Source: Siphonodentalium dalli | Taxonomy: Eukaryota > Mollusca > Scaphopoda > Gadilida > Siphonodentaliidae | Reading direction: 5' to 3' | Length of the DNA: 64,000 bases | NCBI GenBank assembly: GCA_032622095.1 | Contig: CP136069.1 | Span: 164,976,394-165,040,393 of the forward strand | In this document: positions 42,804 through 53,660 of the stretch, in pieces | How positions within the stretch are numbered: the first letter of the stretch is position 1 | Layout: every line of letters begins with the position of its first letter | The notes under the pieces: generated by a model | The model's input: the letters and a program-made list of their open reading frames with translations, nothing else | What the model was told of the DNA's origin: nothing | Databases searched by the model: none | Made by a program: the position numbers and the translations under genes

Positions 42804-45206
42804 ATATATACGGTAGTAAAATGTACGATTGTCGTGCATGTGCTGAATATATTTCTCTCTATCTTATAGAATATAGGAATGGTCGACAACTATTAGACCA
42901 TGTCGTTAATTTCTACTCTGGCTACGCACATAGAGATTATATATTCCACCCGTTTAAAATATGGGAACTTTGTTATGTTCTGGTGGGGAACTTCATAGCA
43001 TTCAACACACAAAGCAGGGAATATATGTCTTTGTTAGTATACATGTTCCATGATGATCTATTTCACAGTAGGGACCATGGTATCAATTTCAGAGTACATG
43101 ATTTGTTTGCCACGTTTGTGAGTCGATATCGCAATAAACATTGCATTGATTAGCCGGAAGAAATTCCACGACTGCAAGGGGTGCAAATCAGACTTGCATG
43201 GCTCAACAAGTTGACATAGTTCATGCATGCAATCTCGAGCTGGGACATATAGTTACTGTAGAATATCGGTACATTATTATTACCGAGGAACAGGTATTAC
43301 CTGATAAATATATTATAGCTGCAATGTTTTTGTCAATGTTATAAACTTCCCGGGCAGAACATGAACGTGATTTGAACTGGTGAATTATGATCTCTATACG
43401 GACGTAGTCAGAGTAGAGATTCATGACATGCAATGATCTAGCCAAATATATAACCTCCCTGACAAGAGGGGGGGGTCTGCAGATTGTTTTTCTCCAGACA
43501 CAAGATGGGTGGGTGGGTGTGTCAGGGCCGGAAAAGGTGAGTGATGCAATTTTGTTTTTACGCTGAAATTTACACATGCTGTCCTTTATTAACCGTATAT
43601 GGAATATATACATGAATATATACATATCATTTAGAGCATATTTAACTGCATGTCGGGGGGGGGGGGGTCTATACATGGTCTTAGGATCTAATAGCGGTAC
43701 AAATACAAGCATTCTGGCAGATATAACTCGAAATTGCCAATGGAATTCACATCAGATTCATTCCTTTGGTGTGAATTAAGTAATATTGTGTGTATTGTGG
43801 TGTGGTGATTGATTGGAGGTCCAGGGCCAGTCAGTATGCGGCTATAAACTACGGTTTGGTGTCTGGAAGGACGAGTTGGCACTACATGGATAAACCCCAT
43901 GTTTACATTTTGCATTATAAATATAATTACTCCGTCTGTATATAGTATATACGTCTCTCACTCACACTGGGATAACAATTTTACGGGGCTAAAGCCATAT
44001 TATGGCTGAAGTGTCACTCTCACCAAATAAGCTGCTGAAAGGTACACATGGTTTGTAAATGTGCTGAAAGGTACACAAGGGTACACAGGGTCTCTGCACT
44101 AACACCGTTCATTAAACTGTGTTTCTGAAAGTCTGGCAGCCATCATCTATTCAGTCAATTGTTTTCAATTGATTTCAATGATCATTGGAACGTAAACAAT
44201 TATTCTCTAACAGAACTCATGACGGTCATGAAAACTAAACGTCATTTAGAACGAGATTTAAAAAACATGTGTACTGAGGACTAATAAAGGACCCACATGG
44301 AGTTAATGTGTTCTAAATGATATAGATATGAGTCTATATAAGAATAATAAAGGACATTTTCAAAACCTGTGTACACTAATTCAGCACCTTTTTGTGAGAG
44401 TTAACCCATTCAGCCATATTATGCCCATAAGGTTCCATGACAATGATAACTGAGTCAGGTCATACCTTTACTATTCATTAAAAAAACAAATTATATCACA
44501 AGTTAAAAATATGTAAGAACAATTTAGTTGGGAAAGCTATATATCTATTCATTATAGAGGTATTAATTTGACTCCTTCATTCGCCGCCACATATAACTTA
44601 CTCAATAAAACCTTCACTTATTCTGACTCATGTTTGAATTTTCGATCTGCCCGATAATTTTCCCATGAATGCTGTACGATATTGAGTTTTAATGAGGTAA
44701 AATCTCCAACTAACCCCGACACAGGTTTGTCACATTGTCATGTAGCATCACCGTCCATACCATATACATGACCTAACTGTAATCTTACTATGATAAGTGT
44801 GTTACAAAATATAATTTTAATTCTTTTTGTGTTTTCATTGAGTCCAATGACTGACAACAACATACATAGACATAGACACGATAATGTCAATTTCATATTG
44901 CTTTAGTCGTGTATATAACGGTTAGCCCGCGTTCTTAACAGTGGCAGTGCACTAACGAAATAACACAAACGCACTTTCTCAAGTGATATAGCAAGCACAA
45001 ACTTGACAACTTTGAGTCATGTTTGGCAGAGTGCCTGCATGCATTTATACCGCTATATATTGGAACCTCAGACCATATATATACCACGGCCCACGTTGAG
45101 TTAAATGTGTTCTAAATTGTATAAGAGTCTATATAAGATTAATAAAGGACAATTTGACTCACCGTATATAGGCTTGAAATACAAAGGCATCTCAACATAA
45201 TAATTT
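42804..45206. other. Interval between the inverted arms
   Basis: No protein family recognised. A 110-codon plus frame at 42821-43153 and a 163-codon minus frame at 43221-43712 lack known motifs. Imperfect inverted phrases (GCCATATTATGGCTGAA near 43992 against TTCAGCCATATTATG near 44412) enclose about 450 bp. A phrase with GTGTTCTAAAT, GAGTCTATATAAG and TAATAAAGGAC occurs near 44310-44350 and again near 45108-45150. These are probably small non-autonomous elements. Confidence 0.4.
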
Positions 45207-45438
45207 GTTATTATTATATTCCTGTCTAAAAAAAAACCCTGTGTACTATAGATTAAAATAACCACAAAATTATTTGTCAACCCACAGGGACCAATGTTAT
45301 CGCAGAGACAAATAAGATCTAACAGAAACGCAGGCATCGCGAATCGAAAACAAGATAACGACGCTGGAAAAACATGAGCGACAAATACCTCATATCAAAA
45401 TGGCGGCGCTTCCGGTCGAGATTGGCAAGTTGCTTATT
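45207..45438 (+). repeat. Inverted pair, right arm: promoter/first-exon-like block
   Basis: Reverse complement of 42574-42803. An ATG at 45400 in the context CAAAATGGCGGCG opens MAALPVEIGK, then reaches a stop after 16 codons once the shared block ends. The two arms point away from each other. This suggests either a duplicated, inverted host 5' end or transposon terminal repeats. Confidence 0.65.
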
Positions 45439-46774
45439 AACAGAAAATAAACGGGAAGAGCCGACTTTCCAAAATTCACAAATCACTGGGTTCGCTAAAA
45501 GGGAACACGGTGAAGTCATTGGGTCGTGTTCAAATGTTGGAATTCTCGGGAGCGAACATTCTGCAAAAGAGTGGAGACAATGACACTAAATGATATGACA
45601 TTCCTCATCTACCACAAGATAAATTGACAGCCCCAAGCCAGTGTCTACTCACAGAGAGCCCCACACAGACTGCAGCAGGCGACACTCCGTAGTGAATACG
45701 TCCATCTGTGTGAGGCTCCCCGTGGGTTAAACATTAAACTTTAAATATCGCCTCGGTTATTAAGTGAGTTTTCGATAACCTCATAACGGCTTTGTGACTT
45801 TTTAATTGAGCGCTACCTGAGCACAAATGCTGCTCACACAAGCAAGTATGCAATCACTCGCCTGGTCAATACTAACTCACGCCATCAGCCAAATATACCA
45901 ATATACATGTGACATTTTCCGACAATCAGCGTCATGATTTTTCTTGAGAAACAGTTTAATTTGACAAGGAGGAACTTATTTGGATGTGTTTAAATGATAA
46001 GTTGAAGCTGTATTTAATGCTGTTTTGACGTTGTCATTTTGTTTCGATGGTTTACTACGCATCTCCGTGCATGATCATAAATTGGTTGCCCATTATCCAC
46101 CCCATCAAACCCCATAAAGCGATTTTGTATTTATCGTGTGTTTTGGATTCATTTGCAGCCTACGAAACTTCGGGATTCGGAGTGCGACTTCGGCTGGTTA
46201 AACTTAAAGTTTAAGTTAAACTGACTGGGACTGCTCCATATTTTGATATTGTCACAAAACTCTCAAATATGCCGCCATTGTCTGTTAAGTTTGAAGTTTG
46301 AAGTTTTGAAGGGTCACATGGACATTTCCAGATGCGCGAGCTTTTGATATCCTATGACCCATTAAGTGGTCCTGATAAAATGCTATGGTGTTTGATGGTC
46401 CTGCTGAATGTATATGCTGGTTGTGGGGCAAAATTATGCTGCTAAGAAATTGTACCGTTGTGTTTTCTAAAGTTGACAGTTTGAGAAAGAGCAATGTGCC
46501 CCTATGAATCATAAAATAACATATATATTTTTAAATATATTAGTGATGGATCCTCTGGTGTTTGCAAAACGACAGGAATCGTCATTTTGATTTCAACAAT
46601 CAAAAGTGCCGTTATTAATATATTTTAGATTTTACAATATATCTATATTTAAATGTTTTATAAATTTTGTATAATTGCGGTGGGGAATCACGTGGTTTCG
46701 ACGTGATGAGTATTGCGCATTCAAAATGGCCCGTGCGATCGCAAACGTGACCAGAAAAAAACTGTTACGTAATT
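45439..46774. other. Non-coding interval
   Basis: No gene recognised. A weak stem-like pair, GAGAGCCCCACACAG and CTGTGTGAGGCTCC, lies at about 45654-45720, and AACTTAAAGTTTAAGTT is a short palindrome near 46200-46217. Confidence 0.4.
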
Positions 46775-46870
46775 TTATTCCGAAGAACCGATACTCCGAA
46801 GGTCCAATACTCCGAATATTTTCTGATATAACGACGGGTTTCAGCGCGCGCAGACCTTTGATTGACGATT
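46775..46870 (+). repeat. CCGAAG array, short copy with shared flank
   Basis: Three units (TATTCCGAAGAACC, GATACTCCGAAGGTCC, AATACTCCGAATATT) are followed by TCTGATATAACGACGGGTTT and GACCTTTGATTGACG, the same order as at 27585-27795. Confidence 0.65.
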
Positions 46871-46990
46871 TTAGTGATCGATCTACCGATACATTGTCAT
46901 GACTATAGGGTTATGAGATTTCGCATCGTCCCAGTGGGCCTCAGACAAGACCAAGTGACGTGCACTTTGTTCCTTATTCCTTATTCATCA

Positions 46991-48023
46991 TCTATTATAT
47001 ATTTTGAAAGATCTGTGTGTGTGTATCTGTCTGTGTGTGTGTAATCGATGAACTCAAAAACGACCGACCCGATTTCGATGAAACTTGGTACGTGGGGGTA
47101 TTTTCGGCCGGGGGTTAACATAGGCCTATTGATTTGCCCGTGCGACGTGACCTTGACCTTCAAAACTCATATCTCGGGATCCGCAGCGCTATCACGCCGG
47201 ATTTAGCACTGCGATGCAGGGAGGATAACTCTATATTCATACGTCGACGAACGTTAGCAATTTGCAGGCATGCAATTACGCATCGTGTATTTTTCCCAAA
47301 ATTATAACATTTACAATATATATTGTCAATTTGCAGGCTATTAAAAATCGTGCATCTATCCCAAAATATATCATTTATTACAATTTCTGATATATAAATT
47401 TTGTTACAGCTAATATTCTTAGGTCTATTGTCGATAGATTTATTTTTTGTATATTCACACCACGCATAGGCTCAAGCTGTTTACATTTACCCCGCGGGTC
47501 TGGAATCTCATCCAAGAATCCATTTAGCTGAAATGATACTTCGTTGTTGCGAAATGGAATCTACCGGTGGCCCCAAGCCGTCAATGTCAACAACATCGAA
47601 ATTGTTCAACTTTGACTGCGAGAAAATAATTAGTTAAAATTTACCACACAATGCTAATTTATCTTTACGTTGAAGCTTGATAATTAATGAGCGTGTGTAT
47701 ATGAGGCGCGTTTACATACTTTAGTGGAAATCAAATCGGGTAAAACTGGCGGATTTTTACGGACGAAATTTGATACATAGGGTATCTCGGTATCCGCTGG
47801 GCCGATTTCCCGGTATCCGCTTGCCCAATTTCCACCATTTTTGGGGTGTTGGTGTTGGAAAATTGCCAGACGGATTTTGACAAAATTTGATACTTAGTGG
47901 ACCATAGTGGTAATTGTTTCCAGGGAGTGTTTTGGACGGGTCAAAACGTGACCCCACCTGACCTTGACCTTCAAAATGGTCAATTCAATGTCAAAGCCCG
48001 GACGAAGTCGGGTCACCTTCTAG
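46991..48023 (+). mobile_element. Helitron-like unit 1 of the 47-53 kb array
   Basis: Starts TCTATTATATATTTTG after a host A and ends with the bulged hairpin CCCGGACGAAGTCGGG, then TCACCTTCTAG before a T. A TC start, a hairpin about 11 bases from the end and a CTAG terminus between A and T match non-autonomous Helitron ends. The interior holds a TG-rich run, the GATTTCGATGAAACTTGGTA module and about 450 bp of unrelated AT-rich DNA (47170-47640). No Rep/helicase is encoded. Confidence 0.7.
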
Positions 48024-48749
48024 TCTATTATATATTTTTGAAAGATCTGTGTGTGTGTGTATCTGTCTGTGTGTGTGTGTGTGTAATCGATGGACTCGAA
48101 AATGGCCCAGCCGATTTCGATGAAACTTGGTACGTGGGGGTATTTTCGGGTCAGGAGTAACATAGGCCTATTGATTTTCAGATCCGAGGTCAACTTTTCA
48201 CGTGCCGAGGTCAAATCTGTTTTTACGCCGTTTTGCGCTAATATATTTCAGTTCGGTGCTCACAAATCGATTCGATATAGCGCGAATAATAAATTGCCAG
48301 TCATATAATTTGCACGGTTAGAATCTGTGGCGCTTCATCTTTCCAATGATGTATCACACGCCTGTGTACGTTTAAAGTTTCTATCTTAATTATCGGGAAG
48401 AACGCAGGACCATGCTTCGCTCATCGAAAAACATTGCGTAAATATATTACGCCATCAACATATCGTGACGTGATCGCGTTAACTCTTAACCGGCCGATGT
48501 CGCGTTAACTCATCACCGGCCGAGGTATCCGCAAATGACATTGGGCTATATATCTCGAAAATGGGTGGAGCTATCGACTTGAAATTTGGTATGTGAATGT
48601 ATCTTGCCCCGGATACGAATTTTATCGGGTCGCCGAGCCCGTGCGACGCCAGCTTCGCGCATGCGCAGACCAGATCTCGGAAACGGGTGGGGCTATCGAC
48701 TTGAAATTTGGTTTTTGAATAGACCGGACGAAGTCGGGTCACCTTCTAG
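48024..48749 (+). mobile_element. Helitron-like unit 2, chimeric
   Basis: Directly follows unit 1 (CTAG then TCTATTATATAT). The first half is family 1; 48555-48715 is instead the family 2 satellite of 60-63 kb (TGGGTGGAGCTATCGACTTG, TGTATCTTGCCCCGGATACG, CGCGCATGCGCAGAC). It ends with the common hairpin and CTAG. Confidence 0.7.
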
Positions 48750-49917
48750 TCTATTATATATTTTGGAAGATCTGTGTGTGTGTGTGTGTGTGTGTGTCTG
48801 TAATCGATGGACTCGAAAACGGCCGAGCCGATTTCGATGAAACTTGGTATGTGGGGGTTTTTTCGGCCGGGGAGTAACATAGGCATATTCATTTTCAGAT
48901 CCGAGGTCAACTTTTCACGTGCCGAGGTCAAATCTGTTTTTACGCTGTGTTACGGGACTTTCATTTGAGTTTGGTTTAAACATATTTATTCGCCATATAT
49001 GCATATAAATACATACATTTGGCAACGGGATTGAAGAACAAGTGCGGGCCACTTATATGCTACTTCTCTCCCGATCACCAGACAATCAAGTGAAAGAAAA
49101 AAATGAACATGGCATTGAACAATTATATATGGTATTAAAGTGTATAATGTTAAAATTTGATTGGTTGCTAGTCTCTCCCAACTTGTTCGAAAGTATCTGG
49201 TTACTGTATAGTGTACTGTGCTCATCTATCCTTGAGTTTGGTGCTTACAAATCGATTCGAAACAGCGCGAATAATAAAATGCCAGTCATAATAATGACAC
49301 TGTGAGAATCTTTCGTGTTTCCTCTTTCCAACGATATATAATGCGTATGTATGCGTTTTAGTTATCTGCCTCAATTATCAAGAAGAATTGGTACTATCTT
49401 CCATCAGGATAAAAACAATGCGTAACTTCTATGACGTCGTTAGAGGTCATAACGTTAGATCACGTTAACGCTTAACCGGCCGATGCATTTGACTGTTTCA
49501 GACGTCTTGGCGATATCTCGGGCACCGATGGTAATTTATCTTTACGTTGAAACTTGATAATTAATGAGCGTGTGTGTATGAGGCGCGTTTATATACTTGA
49601 GTGGAAATCAAATCGGGTTAAACTGGCGGATTTTTACGGACGAAATTTGATGCATAGGGTATCTCGGTATCCGCTGGGCCGATTTCCCGGTATCCACTGG
49701 GCCGATTTCCACCATTTTTGGGGTGTTGATGTTTGACCCCACCTGACCTTCAAAATGGTCAATTCAAGGTCAAATCGGGTAAAACCGGATGGATTTCGAC
49801 GGGTACTTTTGTTCGGGCACTGTGTTTTGGACGGGTCAAATCGTGACCCCACTTGACCTTGGCCTTCAAAATAGACAATTCAAGGTCAAACCCGGACGAA
49901 GTCGGGTCACCTTCTAG
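48750..49917 (+). mobile_element. Helitron-like unit 3
   Basis: Begins TCTATTATATATTTTGG (the T is shared with the unit 2 edge) and ends CCCGGACGAAGTCGGG plus TCACCTTCTAG. It includes an inserted-looking AT-rich segment (about 48955-49440) and then family 1 text from GATAATTAATGAGCGTGTG onward, as in unit 1. Confidence 0.7.
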
Positions 49918-50534
49918 TCTATTATATATTTTGGAAGATATGTCTGTGTGTCTGTGTGTGTGTGTGTGTCTGTCTGTTTCCAATGGACTCAAAAACGGCC
50001 GAGCCGATTTCGATGAAACTTGGTATGTGGCGGTATTTTCGGCCGAGGAGTGACATAGGCCTATTAATTTGCCCGTGCGACGTGACCTTGACCTTGAAGC
50101 GGGTCATTTCAAGGTCAAACGTCCGAATATAACGGGATTTTGATGAAACTTGGTATGTGTGGGTACTTTCGTATGGGGAGTCTCATAAGCCTATTCTTTT
50201 GCCCGTGCGACGTGACATTGACCTTGAAATCAGGTCAATTCAAGGTCAAATCATGAATTTTGATGGAATTTCGACGAAATTTGATACGTAGGGTTACTTT
50301 TGTCCACTGAGTGTATTGGACGGGTCGAGTCGTGACCCCGACCTGACCTTGACCTTCAAATGATCAATTCGAGGTCAAATCGGGTAAAACCGGATGGATT
50401 TCGACGGGCACTTTTGTCGGGTACTTTTGTCCGGGCAGTGTTTTGGACGGGTCAAATCGTTACCCCACTTGACCTTGACCTTCAAAGTGGTCAATTCAAG
50501 GTCAAAGCCCGGACGAAGTCGGGTCACCTTCTAG
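49918..50534 (+). mobile_element. Helitron-like unit 4
   Basis: Compact unit: TCTATTATATATTTTGG, TG-rich run, GATTTCGATGAAACTTGGTA modules, TGACCTTGACCT motifs, then the hairpin and CTAG. No interruption by foreign sequence, so it is a good model of the family 1 body. Confidence 0.75.
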
Positions 50535-51267
50535 TCTATTATATATTTTGGAAGATCTGTGTGTCTGTGTGTGTGTCTGTCTGTTTCCAATGGACTCGAA
50601 AACGGCCGAGCCGATTTCGATGAAACTTGGTACGTGGGGGTATTTTCGACCGGGGAGTGGCATATGCCTATTAATTTTCACGTGCGACATAACCTTGACC
50701 TTGAAATCGGGTCATTTCAAGGTCAAACGCACGAATATCACGGGATTTCGATGAAACTTGGTATGTGGGGGTATTTTCGGCCGGGCAGTGCCATATGCCT
50801 ATTAATTTGCCCATGCGACGTGACCTTGACCTTGAAATCGGGTCATTTCAAGGTCAAATGCCCGAATATCACGGGATTTTGATGAAACTTGGTATGTGGG
50901 GTACTTTCGTATGGGGAGTCTCATAAGCCTATTCATTTGCCCGTGCGACGTGACATTGACCTTGAAATCGGGTCAATTCAAGGTGAAATCGCGAATTTTG
51001 ATGGGATTTCGACGAAATTTGATACGTAGGGTTACTTTTGTCCGCTGAGTGTATTGAACGGGTCGAGTCGTGACCCCGACCTGACCTTGACCTTCAAAAT
51101 GATCAATTCGAGGTCAAATCGGGTAAAACCGGATGGATTTCGACGGGTACTTTTGTCGGGTACTTTTGACCGGGCAGTGTTTTGGAGGGGTTAAATCGTT
51201 ACCCCACCTGACCTTGAAAATGGTCAATTCAAGGTCAAAGCCCGGACGAAGTCGGGTCACCTTCTAG
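50535..51267 (+). mobile_element. Helitron-like unit 5
   Basis: Same ends as unit 4. The CGATGAAACTTGG module repeats at a period of 131 bp (ends at 50630, 50761 and 50892). Length difference from unit 4 is mainly one extra module. Confidence 0.75.
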
Positions 51268-52597
51268 TCTATTATATATTTTGGAAGATCTGTGTGTCTG
51301 TGTGTCTGTAATCGATGGACTCGAAAACGGCCGAGCCGATTTCGATGAAACTTGGTATGTGGGGGTGTTTTCGGCCGGGGAGTGACATGGGCCTATTAAT
51401 TTGCCCGTGCGACGTGACCTTGACATTGGGTAATTTCAAGGTCAAACGCCCGAACATCACGGCATTTCGATGAAAATTGGTATGTGGGGGTACCTTCGGC
51501 CGGGGAGTGGCATAAACGTATTAATTTGCCCGTGCGACGTGACCTTAACCTTGAAATCGGGTCATTTTAAGGTCAAACGCCCGAATATCACGGGATTTCG
51601 ATGAAACTTGGTATGTGTGGGTGCTTCCGGCCGGGGAGTCTCATAAGCCTTTTCATTTGCCCGTGCGACGTGACCTTGACCTTTAAATCGGGTCAATTCA
51701 AGGTCAAATCGAGAATTTTGATGGGATTTCGACGAAATTTGATACGTGGGGTTACTTTTGTCCACTGAGTGTTTTAGGCGGGTCGAGTCGTGACCCCGAC
51801 CTGACCTTCAAAATGATCAATTCGAGGTCAAATCGGGTAAAACCGGATGGATTTCGACGGGTACTTTTGTCGGGTACTTTTGTCCGGGCAGCGTTTTGGA
51901 CGGGTCAAATCGTGACCCCACCTGACCTTGGCCTTCAAAATGGAAGATATGTGTGTCTGTAATCGATGGACTCGAAAACGGCCAAGCCGATTTCGATGAA
52001 ACTTGGTATGTGCGGGTATTTTCGGCCGGGGAGTGACATGGGCCTATTAATTTGCCCGTGCGACGTGACCTTGAAATTGCGTAATTTCAAAGTCAAACGC
52101 CCGAATATCACGGGATTTCGATGAAACTTGGTATGTGGGGGTACTTTCGGCCGGGGAGTGGCATAAACCTATTAATTTGTCCGTGTGACGTGACCTTGAC
52201 CTTGAAATCGGGTCATTTCAAGGTCAAACGCCCGAATATCATGGGATTTCGATGAAACTTGATATGTGGGGGTACTTTCGTATGGGGAGTCTCGTGACCT
52301 TGAACTTGAAATCGGGTCCAATTCAAGGTCAAATCGCCAATTTTGATGGGATTTTATACATAGGGTTTTGTCCACTGAGTGTTTTGAACGGGTCAAATCG
52401 TGACCCCGACCTGACCTTGACCTTCAAAATGATCAATTCAATGTCAAATCGGGTAAAACCGGATGGATTTCTACGGGCACGTTTGTCGGGTACTTTTGTC
52501 CGGGCAGTGTTTTGGACTGGTCAAATCGTGACCCCACTTGACCTTCAAAATGGACAATTCAAGGTCAAAGCCCGGACGAAGTCGGGTCACCTTCTAG
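51268..52597 (+). mobile_element. Helitron-like unit 6, internally re-started
   Basis: Same ends. At about 51942 the text CTTCAAAATGG joins directly to GAAGATATGTGTGTCTG, the 5' part of another unit. Two units have therefore been fused by loss of one 3' hairpin and one 5' terminus. Confidence 0.7.
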
Positions 52598-52894
52598 TAT
52601 TATATATTTTGGAGCTTATGTCTGTGTTATAGACTCGAAAACTGCTCTACCGATCCGACTCAAGTTTGGTATGTAGGCATACTTTGATCCCTGGAACAAT
52701 ATGGGCGGGTCTAATTTGACGTGCGACAGGATCCTTGACCTTGACCTCGCTCAAATACGCTCATATAGGCATCTAGCTTTTCTGGACCGATCGAACAATA
52801 GTTTGTCCAGACGCTGTATATTCTGCCCAGACGGAGGCGATCACAACGAAATTCCTAAATAGCCCGGACGAAGTCGGGCACATGCATCAGCTAG
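52598..52894 (+). mobile_element. Helitron-like unit 7, different body, same 3' hairpin
   Basis: Starts TATTATATATTTTGGAGC and ends CCCGGACGAAGTCGGG, GCACATGCATCAGCTAG before a T. The body (CTGCTCTACCGATCCGAC, GGACCGATCGAACAATAG) is unlike units 1-6 but matches the minus-strand unit at 57940-58323. Confidence 0.7.
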
Positions 52895-53533
52895 TATATT
52901 ATAAAAAGACGGAATTACCCCAAATTCGTTTATAGACACCTAGGCCAATCATTTTGGGCAGAACAAAAATTCGGTGGAGTTTGAAAAAATCGGTCGAAAA
53001 GTTTTCAGAGTGCTGTTCGGGTCGAAAAATATCGGGACATGGGGGGAATGACCCCAAATTATATGTTTCGACCAAAGCATCGTTCGGGCCACTTTTTGAC
53101 CCATTTTTTCAAACTCGACCCAACTTTTTTTTCGGCTCAAAATGTGTGGCCGAGATGGTTATGAATGATTCTGATGATGGTCATTTCCCGACTTTCCCTA
53201 TTTTCGACCCATATTTTCAGTTTCGACCCAAAATTTGTTCGGCCCAATTTTTCACCCCACATCAACGAGGGCGTTCCCATAGTCATTTCCACCAAATCCC
53301 AAAATGTTTCGACCCGAGGTTCGAGAGAGAATGTCAACCAAAGTATCATCATTACACTACAGGCTACTGAGTAATGCATGAAATAGCGTGCAGAATAATA
53401 ATAAGATCACAATTGTCGATCTAAGTTACACGGTTCGAGTAAATTTCTAATCATATTTGCCCATAGCTCCTATGTCTCATCACACGCAAAAAAACACTTC
53501 ACAGAATACACCCATGCAGTTGGCGTAATAATC
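52895..53533. other. Non-coding interval with imperfect foldback
   Basis: AATTCGGTGGAGTTTGAAAA (about 52966) faces TTTTTTCAAACTCGACCC (about 53104), with intervening GGTCGAAA/TTTCGACC pairs, so 52925-53130 is an imperfect inverted repeat. GTTTCGACCC-type phrases continue to 53330. No gene. Confidence 0.4.
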
Positions 53534-53660
53534 TATATATATAAAAGAGTAGGATATGTCTGTCAATCTGTCTGTCCGGAGTTTTCTCCGAGACCCCTAG
53601 ACCGATTTCAACCAAGGTTGGTGTGGTGACTCGGGTTACCCGGGCGGAGGTTAGAACGGC
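53534..53660 (+). mobile_element. Helitron-like 5' end fragment, TCTATATATATAAAAG type
   Basis: Begins TCTATATATATAAAAGAGTA after an A, then a CTGTC run, GAGACCCCTAGACCGATTTC and GGTGTGGTGACTCGGG. Second copy of the 17331-17500 fragment. No matching 3' hairpin was found nearby. Confidence 0.5.

Noticed and set aside
42821-43153. 110-codon plus-strand frame (starts MYDCRACAEYISLYL)
   Set aside because: No recognisable domain, no conserved start context, and it lies inside a probable transposon. Kept only as a remark in the interval entry.
43221-43712. 163-codon minus-strand frame
   Set aside because: Composition follows simple runs (for example a Pro-rich stretch from a G-run) and no family features are visible.
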